DNA from: Obelidium mucronatum
Taxonomy: Eukaryota; Chytridiomycota; Chytridiomycetes; Chytridiales; Chytriomycetaceae
Length of the DNA: 64,000 nt
Reading direction: 5' to 3'
Assembly (NCBI GenBank): GCA_025765595.1
Contig: JAIVFH010000013.1
Location: 62,001-126,000, forward strand
How positions within the stretch are numbered: position 1 is the first letter of the stretch; each line of letters starts with the position of its first letter. Of this stretch, positions 1 through 9,441 are shown in pieces. The notes beneath the pieces were generated by a model. The model was not told the origin of the DNA. It saw only the letters and a program-made list of their open reading frames with translations, and searched no databases. A program made the translations under genes and the position numbers.

Positions 1-4
1 GACG

Positions 5-1230
5 CTAGAGACCAAACGTTTGCCTAGGAAAAAGAAACAAGCAAATTAAAAATTCAACAAGAGCAACCCAAAGGAAACATAAGAAAACAAATGAAACTAC
101 CAAAGCCGTCGTTTTTGGAAATGTACCCCAGATACAACTTGACAACATCGATCAAGCAAGCAATGTAACTATCAATGCACTCTGCAAACATTTTCCGGGT
201 TTCTTCCGGAATTCCTCTCGCTGGCAGGTTCTTGAGGCGATCGATTTGCTTGGATGCCTCAGCAAATCGTTCGACAAGAGTTTGGAATTCAGCATCAATC
301 TCGCTGGCGGCTTTGGCAATCTTTTAAAGACAAAAAAACACAAGTTAGAAACGGGTTGAATTTCAGCGAATGCGTTGCTGTATGTACTTTGTATCCAGCA
401 GACACAATGAACCAAGAAATCTTGAGGATTGGGTGAAGCTAGAAACATATCCACTCCGTTAGAAAACAAACCACAACAACCAAAAAACAACGAACGTACA
501 TCAGCAACTAAACCGATTCCAGTGATCAAACCGTCAATAGTGTCTTTCACAGGAGACACAACATCTGCCACGGATTCATGTACTTTGACAGCCTGATCCA
601 AGAAAGCAGTCATTTTATTCTGGTACTCAGTGAAGGTAGTTGCCGCGCTTTCAAGTTGCTGGAAATGCTCGGCAGTAATACCACCTCGCTGATTGCCTGC
701 CAGCTTTTGAATCAACTCAAAAGATAGCGTCTCCAGATCCTGCATCTTTTCCTGGGACACCCATGCAGCAACTAGGACCACAAAATATCAAGTCAGATCA
801 TATCTTTTAAAGCCTGTCTGTCAACAAGTTACTCAACGAGTGTTTGGATCTACAACAACGGCACATTGTTCTTTGGCTTGATCTGTAACAGATACAAAAC
901 AGAGATTAGATTAGAGTTAGATTCAATGAAGTATTAATGAATGACTTAAAACGGACCTGATGAGTGGGTCGGAGCTGCAATCTCAACTAGAGGCGTTTGT
1001 TTGGGAGGCACATCCACGGCAGAGTCTCTCATTTCGTTCGATACGTCGGCTTTGACTACCTGCTGATGATCATCAGCGGGAAAGTTGTCCTCCACAGTTG
1101 GCTTTGAGGTTGCTGGCTCAACCCTGACTTCTGTGATTTGAAACCAATATACCATCAGTAGGTGTCCATAGTGATCATGGACTGTCGGAGTTCAGACATG
1201 GTTCTTACCTTTAGACGATACACAACCCAT
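5..1230 (-). CDS. Small lipidated-type helical protein, possibly STAND/NLR N-terminal-like
   Basis: Seven exons on the minus strand (1230-1209, 1130-957, 882-838, 771-500, 438-388, 320-127, 23-5) join in frame to 777 bases, 258 residues, ending in TAG at 7-5. The start was chosen because it gives MGCVSSK, a classical N-myristoylation (Gly2) and palmitoylation (Cys3) signal, so membrane attachment is predicted. A polar linker of about 70 residues is followed by a mostly helical region. In it, the stretch LHPILKISWFIVSAGYK followed by Asp/Glu-rich helices resembles the N-terminal helical domains of fungal STAND/NACHT proteins; this is a weak recollection, not a domain hit. No NACHT, WD40 or kinase domain follows. 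The intron starting at 837 uses a GTTGAG donor. The gene model is fairly secure; the function is unknown. Confidence 0.62.
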
Positions 1231-1336
1231 TTCAAATCAGAGATCAATGTCTGCGATGTCTGTGGTGGTGGAGGGACGAGTCCGATGTTTTTATTTGAAA
1301 GGATCAATTTCATTCTGTGGTCCTCCAACCCATTCA

Positions 1337-2341
1337 TTACATGCGATATCCCCCTTCCGCCTTGGAGGCACAAAGTTCCAGTAATCGTAAAGCCCAACAA
1401 ACGTCATTCTTTTTGATTATTGCCAGAGAAGCATGTTCAGAATCCGTACTTTCCGTAGTTGATAACGGGACCGATTCGAGGAAACCCAAGCCATCGGAAT
1501 TTGCAGTATCCTCCAATTGATGCAACCGCAAGACATCTTTTTCCGAACAAGTTCGCCGAATTAAACGAAAGTTGGAGATTTCTCCGTGAAATGGATATCG
1601 TCCATTCCAAACATTCGCAGGTCGCCCTTTAGAAGCTCCGGAAATATAGCCAGACCCCAGCTGCAGATATGCATGATGGCGAGAGTTAAAACATCGGCTC
1701 AGCGTGAAGGAATTCAATGTTCCTTGCTTGACGCTGTCTATATAGAGCGTTTGAGAATCAACATTGGAAGCAAGGACAATGTGGTGCCAGTTTCCATCAT
1801 TTACGCGGTCACCAATAATAGCTCGATGGGCAGTCGAGTCAAAGGAGGCATGTACCTTTCCTGCCATATCTATAGAAATAATGTGCCAATGATAATGTGG
1901 CCAAGCAGTACTATTGTATGGGAGAGATTGGCAGCCTAAGACAATACCCCCTTGGTAAGGACCATCCAGCTTTTCAGCGACGTCAACTGTTGCCGGATGG
2001 CATTTGATCCACACCGAGATTGTCAATCTTGTGCTTGTGTCAAGCGAGATATTGGTCAAAGGAATGTGAGGCACAGCAGCAAATCCTTGTAGCTTGCTTC
2101 CTCCGAAAGACAGAACAGATTCAGGTGTGCAGGTAACGGGCTCAGAGTATGTTCCAATTGTTTGTGTGAGGCAGGACCGAATCTTCTCCCTCCAGAACGA
2201 GGCTGGGAGGGTGCCAATGAACACGCGCAAAGCACTACAGGACGCTCGTAGACATTTAATGGAAGCCGGGTTTAGGAATGCGACGATTGCAGTCAAAGTT
2301 TCGGTTGGAAGTTGAAGCATTTGTTCGATTCGTTCGATCAA
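1337..2341 (-). CDS. F-box protein with a LamG/concanavalin A-like domain
   Basis: A single open frame of 334 residues. Residues about 8-45 (LPTETLTAIVAFLNPASIK and the Cys/Leu-rich helix after it) fit an F-box, which binds Skp1 in SCF ubiquitin ligases. Residues about 95-275 show a laminin-G-type jelly roll: a TISVWIK strand, the diagnostic NDGNWHHIVL motif, LYIDSVKQG, and FHGEISNFRL near the end. In animals and bacteria such domains bind glycans or peptides; here it would be the substrate-recognition part of an E3 ligase, which is inference. No signal peptide is present, consistent with a cytosolic or nuclear F-box protein. The stop lies about 107 bases before the start of the next minus-strand gene. 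The last 20 residues are not obviously conserved and could hide a splice site. Confidence 0.75.
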   Translation of the reverse strand: MIERIEQMLQLPTETLTAIVAFLNPASIKCLRASCSALRVFIGTLPASFWREKIRSCLTQTIGTYSEPVTCTPESVLSFGGSKLQGFAAVPHIPLTNISLDTSTRLTISVWIKCHPATVDVAEKLDGPYQGGIVLGCQSLPYNSTAWPHYHWHIISIDMAGKVHASFDSTAHRAIIGDRVNDGNWHHIVLASNVDSQTLYIDSVKQGTLNSFTLSRCFNSRHHAYLQLGSGYISGASKGRPANVWNGRYPFHGEISNFRLIRRTCSEKDVLRLHQLEDTANSDGLGFLESVPLSTTESTDSEHASLAIIKKNDVCWALRLLELCASKAEGGYRM

Positions 2342-2807
2342 AGAAAATTAAAAAATAAAATAGAAGTACTATTATAATACTGTTTTCCTTTTCCTTTATT
2401 TTGCAAAAAATTTAGTATACAACAATTTAACAAACATAAAATACTCAAGGCGGATGACGGTTATCCAAAAACCTGGACAAGCAAAACCTGTAAGCCTGAG
2501 AAGACAAATCCATGTCACGAATATTAATGTGTGGCAGTGACTGTTTCTAATTCCAGCAATACGTTCAAACACGCAGAATTTGAATCCTGTTTTTGCGAAA
2601 TTTTCTTTGGTAACAAGCGCAACTTCTGTACTTTTTCTAGACTGTTCTTCTATTATTCTTCCTTTGCCTAAATAAGAAAAATGAGTAAGTAAACACTTCT
2701 CAGCAAATACCGGCGCGTGATCCGCCCCATCGCACAATTTTCCACTTTTTGCGCAAAATCTGAGAAAGTGCCGGTAGCTTTGTCAGCTCGTCCAGGGTGC
2801 GTCACGG
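2342..2807. other. Intergenic, no gene recognised
   Basis: AT-rich spacer between the F-box gene and the bZIP gene, which are divergently transcribed. The only long frame (minus strand, 2737-2396, 113 codons) has no recognisable family, no clear splice structure and runs over the proximal bZIP promoter, so it is not called as a gene. The interval probably holds the shared upstream region. Confidence 0.5.
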
Positions 2808-2946
2808 TGACTCACGTTTCTGCGTTTTGACGACGGGTGACTCACCCTGACGCATCTTCTGCTTTTTCACCAAAATTTCGCAAAAGACATAAAAGCAAAG
2901 AGTGACTCCCGATTTCTCCACCGTCAAAACAAAACACCGTGACTCA
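2808..2946 (+). promoter_or_regulatory. Cluster of GCN4/AP-1-type sites upstream of the bZIP gene
   Basis: Within 139 bases there are three perfect TGACTCA sequences (2808-2814, 2838-2844, 2940-2946) and one TGACTCC (2903-2909). TGACTCA is the established recognition sequence of GCN4/CPC1/AP-1 bZIP factors, and the gene 26 bases downstream encodes a protein of exactly that class. This suggests autoregulation. No ATG was found between the first site and the bZIP start at 2972, so the upstream-ORF arrangement that controls GCN4 translation in yeast is not visible in this stretch. Confidence 0.7.
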
Positions 2947-2971
2947 CCCCTAGTGAAAAAAGCAAAGACAA

Positions 2972-3724
2972 ATGTGCTACGTCAAAGTCAAGAATTCCGG
3001 AGTGCAGGCAGCCACTCCACTCGCCCAGCCTGCTGCCCAACCAACAACTCAGAAGGACTTTACCCTCGATGCCTTCCTCGGCTCAACGACACCAACAAAC
3101 TGGATTGCCGATCTGAGCATGGACGATGGCTCAGCCACGCCAGAAGCCTGGTTCCAAACGGCAATGTCCTCTCCCTTGGAGTTTGACCAGACTGGTGCCA
3201 TGCCCCTCGACACCGACTGGATGTCGTGGCTCGAGGGCATGTCCACCTTCCCAGCGGACACACTGCCCCCACCCGAGAAGATGCCTTTGCCCTTCATCAA
3301 CCAGTCTATTCCCATCGAAGCTGTTTCGCCAACAATGTCAACAGACTCTACTTGCATTCTGATTCCATCACCTGCCATCACCGAAGCTTCAGAATACAAA
3401 CCATCTCCCATCTCTTCTGCGTCTACAAAGCACAACAAGAAACGTGCTCACTCCTCGTCTGAAGACGATGAATCTTGTTTGAAGCGTATCAAGAACACTG
3501 AAGCTGCCCGAAAGTCGCGAGCCAGAAAAGCTGCCAAGGTAGATGGTCTAGAACACCGCGTTGATGAACTAGAGTTGGAGAAGAGCGCTTTGACTGTTCG
3601 TATCGCTGTTCTTGAAAACGATGCTTCTTCGTTTGCTCAGCGGGAGATGGACCTCAAGAGACGCGTTGCCTTACTGGAAGCCCAACTCGCTGAATCACAC
3701 CGTGCTCTTTTGGCACAGGCGTGA
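2972..3724 (+). CDS. GCN4/CPC1-type bZIP transcription factor
   Basis: A single frame of 250 residues ending LAQA. The first half is a Pro/Thr/Asp-rich probable activation region with acidic and aromatic patches (TNWIADLSMDD, DTDWMSWLEG). The C-terminal 75 residues are a bZIP: the basic region NTEAARKSRARK carries the N-x7-R signature and closely resembles the GCN4 basic region, followed by a leucine-zipper-type heptad series (VDGLEHRVDELELEKSAL). GCN4 homologues bind TGACTCA and activate amino-acid biosynthesis genes under starvation; here several such sites sit just upstream. Start: the first ATG after the promoter sites; an extra upstream exon cannot be excluded because the first residues (MCYVKVKNSG) are not typical. 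Intron-free as modelled. Confidence 0.85.
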   Translation: MCYVKVKNSGVQAATPLAQPAAQPTTQKDFTLDAFLGSTTPTNWIADLSMDDGSATPEAWFQTAMSSPLEFDQTGAMPLDTDWMSWLEGMSTFPADTLPPPEKMPLPFINQSIPIEAVSPTMSTDSTCILIPSPAITEASEYKPSPISSASTKHNKKRAHSSSEDDESCLKRIKNTEAARKSRARKAAKVDGLEHRVDELELEKSALTVRIAVLENDASSFAQREMDLKRRVALLEAQLAESHRALLAQA

Positions 3725-3981
3725 TTTTAAGTGGGTGCTGTTGTTTTTTTGGGGGGGTTCTTTCATTTGGGGGAATAGACGCGATGCCTCTCTTGTACAT
3801 ATCATCTTGGCCTTTTTTCTTTAGTATTTACTCATACCTGCAGTAATAAATATCGTCTGATTATATCCACATCTTTTTTTGCTCCATTGATTGTTCTTCC
3901 TGGGCAACACAGGAAAAAAAAAATTATATTTACATAAAGGAAAAATAACTGCCTCATCCCATTTCGCCACTCGCCAAGGTT

Positions 3982-5928
3982 ATGTCGTTTCACATTGATG
4001 CTGTATCGGCTAGCGTAGCGATTTTGGTGATAGGGGTTTCGTATCTCTTGCATTCTTGTATCATCTACCCATTTTACCTGAGTCCGATCTGCAAGCTACC
4101 CGGCCCTCCCGTCAAAAACCCAGCAAATCTCATGGGACACACTTCTGGTAATATAACCATGAAGCATTTACAGTCGATGCGCATTCGATGGATGCTCGTA
4201 CATATATCTACTTAAATTGGCCCAAAACTTATTGTCCCCCCCTGGCAGAACTTGGAGAAAACGACCCCGGATCCGCATACCTCGCATGGTCTCTTAAATA
4301 CGGATCTGTTTCGAAGCACTACCGAATGTTCAACACTCCCTGCGTGACGCTTACTTCCCCATCTGGAATCAAACGAGTCCTTGCCACACATAACCACCTA
4401 TATGCACGTAGTTCTGTAGCGTATAAATTAGTTCGAACTTGGTTCGGTCCAGGATTGGCATTAGTTCATGTAAGAGCCGGTCTTTTCCGTCCCTATTTTA
4501 GTTCAACAGACTTGTTGAACAGGGAGACGTTCATAAACGACAGCGAGCGATCGCAACTCCAGCATTCACACAAAAGAACCTCATCAGATATATCCCCAAC
4601 TTCATCACCTCCGCCCAAGAACTTCGAACCTACTGGCGCGACAAGTTCCTTTCAAACACTGAAAGCAACCCAAAACCATCATCCCTCAATATACAACTCG
4701 ACATTGGATTTGAAATGGCGAAACCAACGTTGGATATAATAGGCCGCTGCGGATTCGGCTACGAATTCAACAGCGTCGCCAACGGAACGACAGACGTGTA
4801 TTCCTGGATTCTTGATTTGAACCGCCAGTTTGAGTTCCAACACGCTGTGATGGATGAGCTTTTCCCGATATCGAAATGGATTTTCCCAAAAGTGTGGGAA
4901 CGGCATGCGAGAGCGAATCGTGCGAAACAGTTGTTTTGTGAGTTTGGGAGGGGGTTGATTTCTTCGAGAAAGCAAGAGTTGATTGCCACGATGGAGGAAA
5001 TGCAGCAGCAGCAGCAGCAAAATAGTAATGCTACAGATTTTGACAAGGTGCAGGATCTTTTTACTCTGCTGTTGAAAGCCAATATGGATGTAGACGCGAA
5101 ACGGACTTTGAAGGAAGATGAGCTGTTGGCACAGATTCTCGTTTTTGTGTTTGCTGGGCATGAAACGAGCGCGACTGCATTAACGTAAGTATTATTCTTT
5201 TTTTATTTTTTTTTCTGAATGTTAACATGCCCTTCGTACTATTGAAATAGGTTTACTCTCGACTTTCTGGCAAACCATCCACAAGTGCAATCTAAACTAC
5301 GCGCCGAACTCTTGGAAGTAATGCCCGACTCCGACAATGATCCAACAACAGAATATATTACGTCCACAACCACCTATTTGGACGCAGTCGTGAAAGAATC
5401 TTTGAGACTTGTTCCTCCCAGTTGAGTCCTTCACTCACATCAAAAATCCCCCCTCTTCCAACTTTGTCTTTGAGATTAACCCCTTTTTTGTTCCACTTGG
5501 CTGTATTTTGTGTAGTCCCGTTGATCAACAGAACCGCTCTACAAGACGACATTATCGATGGACACTGTATCCCAAAAGGAACATTTGTTGGAATGAGTGC
5601 GTATGCCATGAACCGTCTCCCCGAATTCTGGGGCACAGATGCATCAGAGTTTAACCCCGACAGATGGCTGCTACCACTACAACAACAACAACACAACAAC
5701 AACAACAACCCTGAATCAAAAGCCCAAGGAACAGCATTCTTCACCTTCTCTACCGGAGTTCAAAATTGCATTGGCCAACGATTCGCGGAATGGGAAATCA
5801 AATCCTTGTTGTCGGTTTTGGTGCGGGAGTTTGAGTTTTCACCTGTGGAAGGGTTTACGTATACGAAAACCAGTGGGGCGGTGCAAAAGCCGGATCCAAA
5901 GTTGTTGTTGAATGTACGGCTTGTGTGA
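3982..5928 (+). CDS. Cytochrome P450 monooxygenase, apparently intact
   Basis: Five exons (3982-4147, 4249-4469, 4523-5184, 5251-5420, 5516-5928) join in frame to 1632 bases, 543 residues. An N-terminal membrane anchor (ASVAILVIGVSYLLH) is followed by a proline-rich hinge (KLPGPP). P450 landmarks occur in order: I-helix FAGHETSAT, K-helix ESLR (ExxR), the FNPDRW region, and the heme loop FSTGVQNCIGQRF with the ligand Cys. The usual Arg two residues before Cys is Gln here, an uncommon change. A polyQ run (about residue 290) and a polyN run near the heme loop are low-complexity inserts. The fourth intron starts with GTTGAG. It is the first of three related P450 genes in this region; the other two are disrupted. 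The substrate is unknown; endoplasmic reticulum membrane location is expected. Confidence 0.88.
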
Positions 5929-6034
5929 ATTTGGGGAATTTGTCAGTTGCTCTATTTGAAATGAAAATCAAATCTGAAGCGGCGTGATAAAAAAAAAAGA
6001 GACATCAATTAATTTTTGTTGATAAAAAACAGCG

Positions 6035-7916
6035 ATGTTTGAAGAAGAAAAGTTGCAGGCAGCTGCGATTGCGACGGCCGTGTTGGCTGCTACTTATACT
6101 CTCTACTCGATCTGGATCTATCCCGTCTTCTTGAACCCACTCAATGCGATCCCAGGCCCGTATCCTACATACTGGCCATTCACTATCCTTGGCAACCTTC
6201 CAGGTAAATAACAAGCGGAGGGTCCTTTTTTGCTGGCAATTGGGGCTGGTGTTGTTAAAAAAAACTGGCTGGAGCTTAGATATCTTTAAGGAGGAGGCAG
6301 GCCACTCCTCATTACCGATGGACAATGCAATTCAAGTCCGGAATCATTAGATACTATGGTCTCTTCAACCAGCCCCGCATCTTTGTTTCGTCGTCTGCTG
6401 GTCTCCGTCGCATGTTTGGAACTCACTCTCACTTGTATGGGAAGGACACAAAGACATTCGGGGCAATCAACAGGTATATTTGGATTTATTTATTTTATTT
6501 AATTAATTAATATTAAATATATCTTGTTTCAAAAAAAAAAAAGGTTCCTTGGGAAAGGTCTCCTCACGATCGAAGACTCTCTCCACAAACGACAACGCGC
6601 AATCATCAACCCCATCTTCAGAATCAAACACATAATTCCCTGATTCCTACATTTTCTCAATCGGCGTTGGAACTCTTGCGTGTTTGGGACTGCTGTTCTG
6701 GACACTTCATCAAAGGAACTGCATCAATTCGAATTAAGCGGAGAAATGTCCTAAACCCACGCTCGATGTGATTGGCAGAGCTGGATTCGGTTACGATTTC
6801 GGGTCCGTCAATAACGGCGAGTCGCGGTTGTACTGAGCAATACACTGTTGCGCTTTCCAGTCTTACGCTTTCAGAGGGGTTGATTAACGGGTTTCTTCCG
6901 TTCTTGAATTGGATTGTACCATCGCGAGTTCGTAAACAGGCAAAGTTGCGGGTGGCTCAGGCCGAGATTAAGAGGCAGGGGCAGTTGATTTTGGCGGCGC
7001 GGAAGGAGGCGATTCAGGCGGGGAAGTTCGAGTGCCAATGATTTATTGTCATGTGTTGTTGCAGGTATTGTTTTTTTTTTATGTTTTTTTTTTTTTTTTC
7101 TTTCTTTGCTTCTTTGGAATCCTTTTTTCCACTCATCAGAAAAAATCAAGGCGAATATGGCGGAAGAAGAAAAATACCGTTTGACTGACGAAGAAGTTCA
7201 AGCTCAAGTCATGACGTTTCTTGCTGCTGGTCACGAGACTACATCGGTTGCATTAACATGGGTGATTGACTTTTTAGGCAAACAATCCTCGAGTTCAAAC
7301 AAAGCTACGTCAAGAACTGGTTGAAAATATTCCAGACCGTTATTCTGAGCCATCAACTGAATACATTACTTCAACTACTTCTTATTTGGATGCTGTCTGT
7401 AAAGAGTCAATGCGTCTTGTGCCACCAGGTATCTTTGGCTTTTAAATTTTCATGCATGATGTGTTTTTTTTTACAAACAAAAAAACAACAACAACAATAG
7501 CACCAATCACAAATAGAATAACGGTTGAAGAAGATATTTTGGAAGGGTATCGAATCCCCAAAGGCACAGTCGTAATCATTTCCCCTGCCGTAAACCACTG
7601 GCTCGAGGAATACTGGGGCCCCGACAGCCGTGAATTCAAACCAGAGAGATGGCTCACAACCGAAAAGGAAGCATCATCGACACAGGACGAAACGGATTCC
7701 TCGAAACCTTTTGGTGCATACATGCCGTTCCTCTTGGGACCGCGAAACTGCATCGGGCAGAGATTCGCAGTGTTGGAAATGAAGGCGATCCTTGCTGTGC
7801 TGGTGCGAGGATTCGAGTTTGTGAAGGTGGAAGGGCAGGTTGTTAAGAAGCAGTTGCGCCTGACATGGAAGCCTGACCCGGGTCTTCAAATGCGTGTCAA
7901 GAAAGTTCTCGTTTAA
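6035..7916 (+). pseudogene. Cytochrome P450, disrupted by several frame changes
   Basis: This lies 106 bases after the first P450 and is clearly related to it and to the minus-strand copy at 12-14 kb. Conserved blocks are all present in order: N-terminal anchor, [57 protein letters not shown], and a canonical heme loop FLLGPRNCIGQRF. They lie in changing frames. I count at least seven single-base discontinuities (near 6295, 6640, 6690, 6752, 6834, 7039, 7277), mostly one extra base. Three coincide with in-frame stops: TAA 6752-6754, TGA 6834-6836, TGA 7039-7041. Introns retain good splice signals and the last exon (7500-7916) is open. Either a decaying pseudogene, or an active gene seen through assembly indels. 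Confidence 0.75.
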
Positions 7917-8016
7917 AATGTGTATTTTTTTTTTTTTTTGGTGATGTTTATTTGATGCCGTGTCTTTCGATGTAAAACGTTTTTTCATTTTTACAAAAAA
8001 GTTTTTCCAGAGAAAA

Positions 8017-8997
8017 ATGCCCGACGTTATAGCCACCAGCGCTATTGCGTCCGGAGTCACAGCGGTAGTTGTAGCGCCTGTAGTTATTTCGGCGATTGGA
8101 TTTGGGGCTGGTGGAATAGTTGCTGGTTCGTGGGCAGCGGGAATGATGTCTGCGGCGGCGATCGCCGGCGGTGGCGGCGTTGCGGCCGGGTCCCTCGTTG
8201 CCGGTCTGCAGGCGGCAGGCGCGGCGGGCATCTTCGCCGGACCAATCGGCTGGATCGTCCTCGGCGTCGGCGCGGGGCTCGGCGCCGGCGCGGGCGCAAT
8301 TGCAAAGACGCTGAACGCCGGAATGGCCGGCGGCCGCCGCTACGCGGGCACAGCGGCGCCGCCCTCGCAGGGACACTGGTGCATCGGCACCGAGGAGGGC
8401 TGGGGCAACGTGCGGCTGTACATGTTTGCGTGCGAGGGCGACGCGTGGGCGGCGTACAACGGCCTGTGGGTGTGTCGCATCATGTACAACAACAACGGCG
8501 ACGAAGTCGGCTGCGCGGGGCTGAATGGGGGCTCCATCGAGACTATCAGGAGAGAAATCCGCGACAATACCAGGAAGGAGAGAGAAGCAATGGCCCCACC
8601 GAACATTGGTCCTCTTGCGGGTTGCATTGTTGCCTTCAAAACTCGCCACAACCGCTTCCTGTCGGCACATCCAGACGACTCTCTCTGTGTTGAAGACAAT
8701 CCTTACGCTTGGGAGACTTTCCGCTTGTACGGTATCACAGGCAATGTCAACAAGTATGCTGCAAGATCTGTCTGCCACGGCGAAAAGTTTCTCGAGATTA
8801 TTGAAAACCACTGGAGTGTTACTGGTACCGAAATTGGAGAGAATCAAACCATTACTTTGGAAGCTGATCCTGACGACAATGACAAGATTCGCATCAAGAG
8901 TTTCAACAATAGATATGTTTCCATTGATGATGACCACAGAGTTCAAGGTAATGAAACTGTTGGAGAGTGGGAACGTTTTCAAATTTTAGTGCTTTGA
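8017..8997 (+). CDS. ISG12/IFI6-type hydrophobic domain fused to a fascin-like beta-trefoil
   Basis: 326 residues from the ATG at 8017, preferred over the upstream in-frame codon because the ISG12 domain starts there. Residues about 2-95 are Gly/Ala-rich and hydrophobic (ATSAIASGVTAVVVAP, VISAIGFGAGGI, AGPIGWIVLGVGAG), matching the interferon-inducible IFI6/IFI27 (ISG12) family, small membrane proteins linked to mitochondria and cell death in animals. Residues about 205-326 look like a fascin/actin-crosslinking beta-trefoil: FKTRHNRFLSAH, AWETFRLYG, FNNRYVSIDDD, GEWERFQIL. The middle (residues 110-180) has paired Trp/Cys segments and is unassigned. DNA from about 8100 to 8530 is much more GC-rich than its surroundings, while the fascin-like half has normal composition, suggesting the two halves have separate histories. 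Function unknown. Confidence 0.75.
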   Translation: MPDVIATSAIASGVTAVVVAPVVISAIGFGAGGIVAGSWAAGMMSAAAIAGGGGVAAGSLVAGLQAAGAAGIFAGPIGWIVLGVGAGLGAGAGAIAKTLNAGMAGGRRYAGTAAPPSQGHWCIGTEEGWGNVRLYMFACEGDAWAAYNGLWVCRIMYNNNGDEVGCAGLNGGSIETIRREIRDNTRKEREAMAPPNIGPLAGCIVAFKTRHNRFLSAHPDDSLCVEDNPYAWETFRLYGITGNVNKYAARSVCHGEKFLEIIENHWSVTGTEIGENQTITLEADPDDNDKIRIKSFNNRYVSIDDDHRVQGNETVGEWERFQILVL

Positions 8998-9386
8998 GGT
9001 TTTTGTTGTTGGGATGGTGGACCGTGATTGGATTGAAACGGAGAAAGCTTTATTTTGATAATAGATTCTTCATGTCTGGGTTTGCTTGCACTTCTCAACC
9101 AAATGGTAAATTGTCTGCAGACGCATTTCAATCTTGTGAGCAACCATGACAAGGAATTTTTGCTTGGTATGATGGATCAACAATTCACTCGTGCTGGGTG
9201 TGCCGCTGAGCACCCTCATCAAGATTCAACCACTTCTTGAAGTTACTATGCTCCCAACAACTTCAATCAATGCAAGAAACTAAACCAAAACTTCCGGACA
9301 AGTGGCACTGTTGGGATGTTGTCACATGGTCAACGCATGAGACTGAAAGCCTGACTATTCACGTGACACCCCAAAATTGCAAAGGA

Positions 9387-9393
9387 TATATAA
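9387..9393 (+). promoter_or_regulatory. TATA box of the chitinase gene
   Basis: TATATAA lies 49 bases upstream of the chitinase ATG at 9442, in a stretch otherwise free of long frames. The spacing implies a short leader of about 20 bases. Confidence 0.55.
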
Positions 9394-9441
9394 ACCCGAA
9401 ACGCACATTTCGCTTCCACCCTAATCCAAAATCGGAACACT

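Noticed and set aside
2396..2737. 113-codon minus-strand frame
   Set aside because: No family, no intron structure, composition of translated AT-rich DNA, and it runs into the bZIP promoter.
7960..8016. Upstream start for the ISG12-fascin protein
   Set aside because: The extra 19 residues (basic, Phe-rich) are not part of the ISG12 domain and overlap AT-rich leader; the ATG at 8017 fits the family start.
9001..9240. Second fascin-like fragment after the ISG12-fascin gene
   Set aside because: A short frame reads DNRFFMSG...GKLSADAFQ, faintly trefoil-like, but it is broken, has no splice signals and is too short to support.
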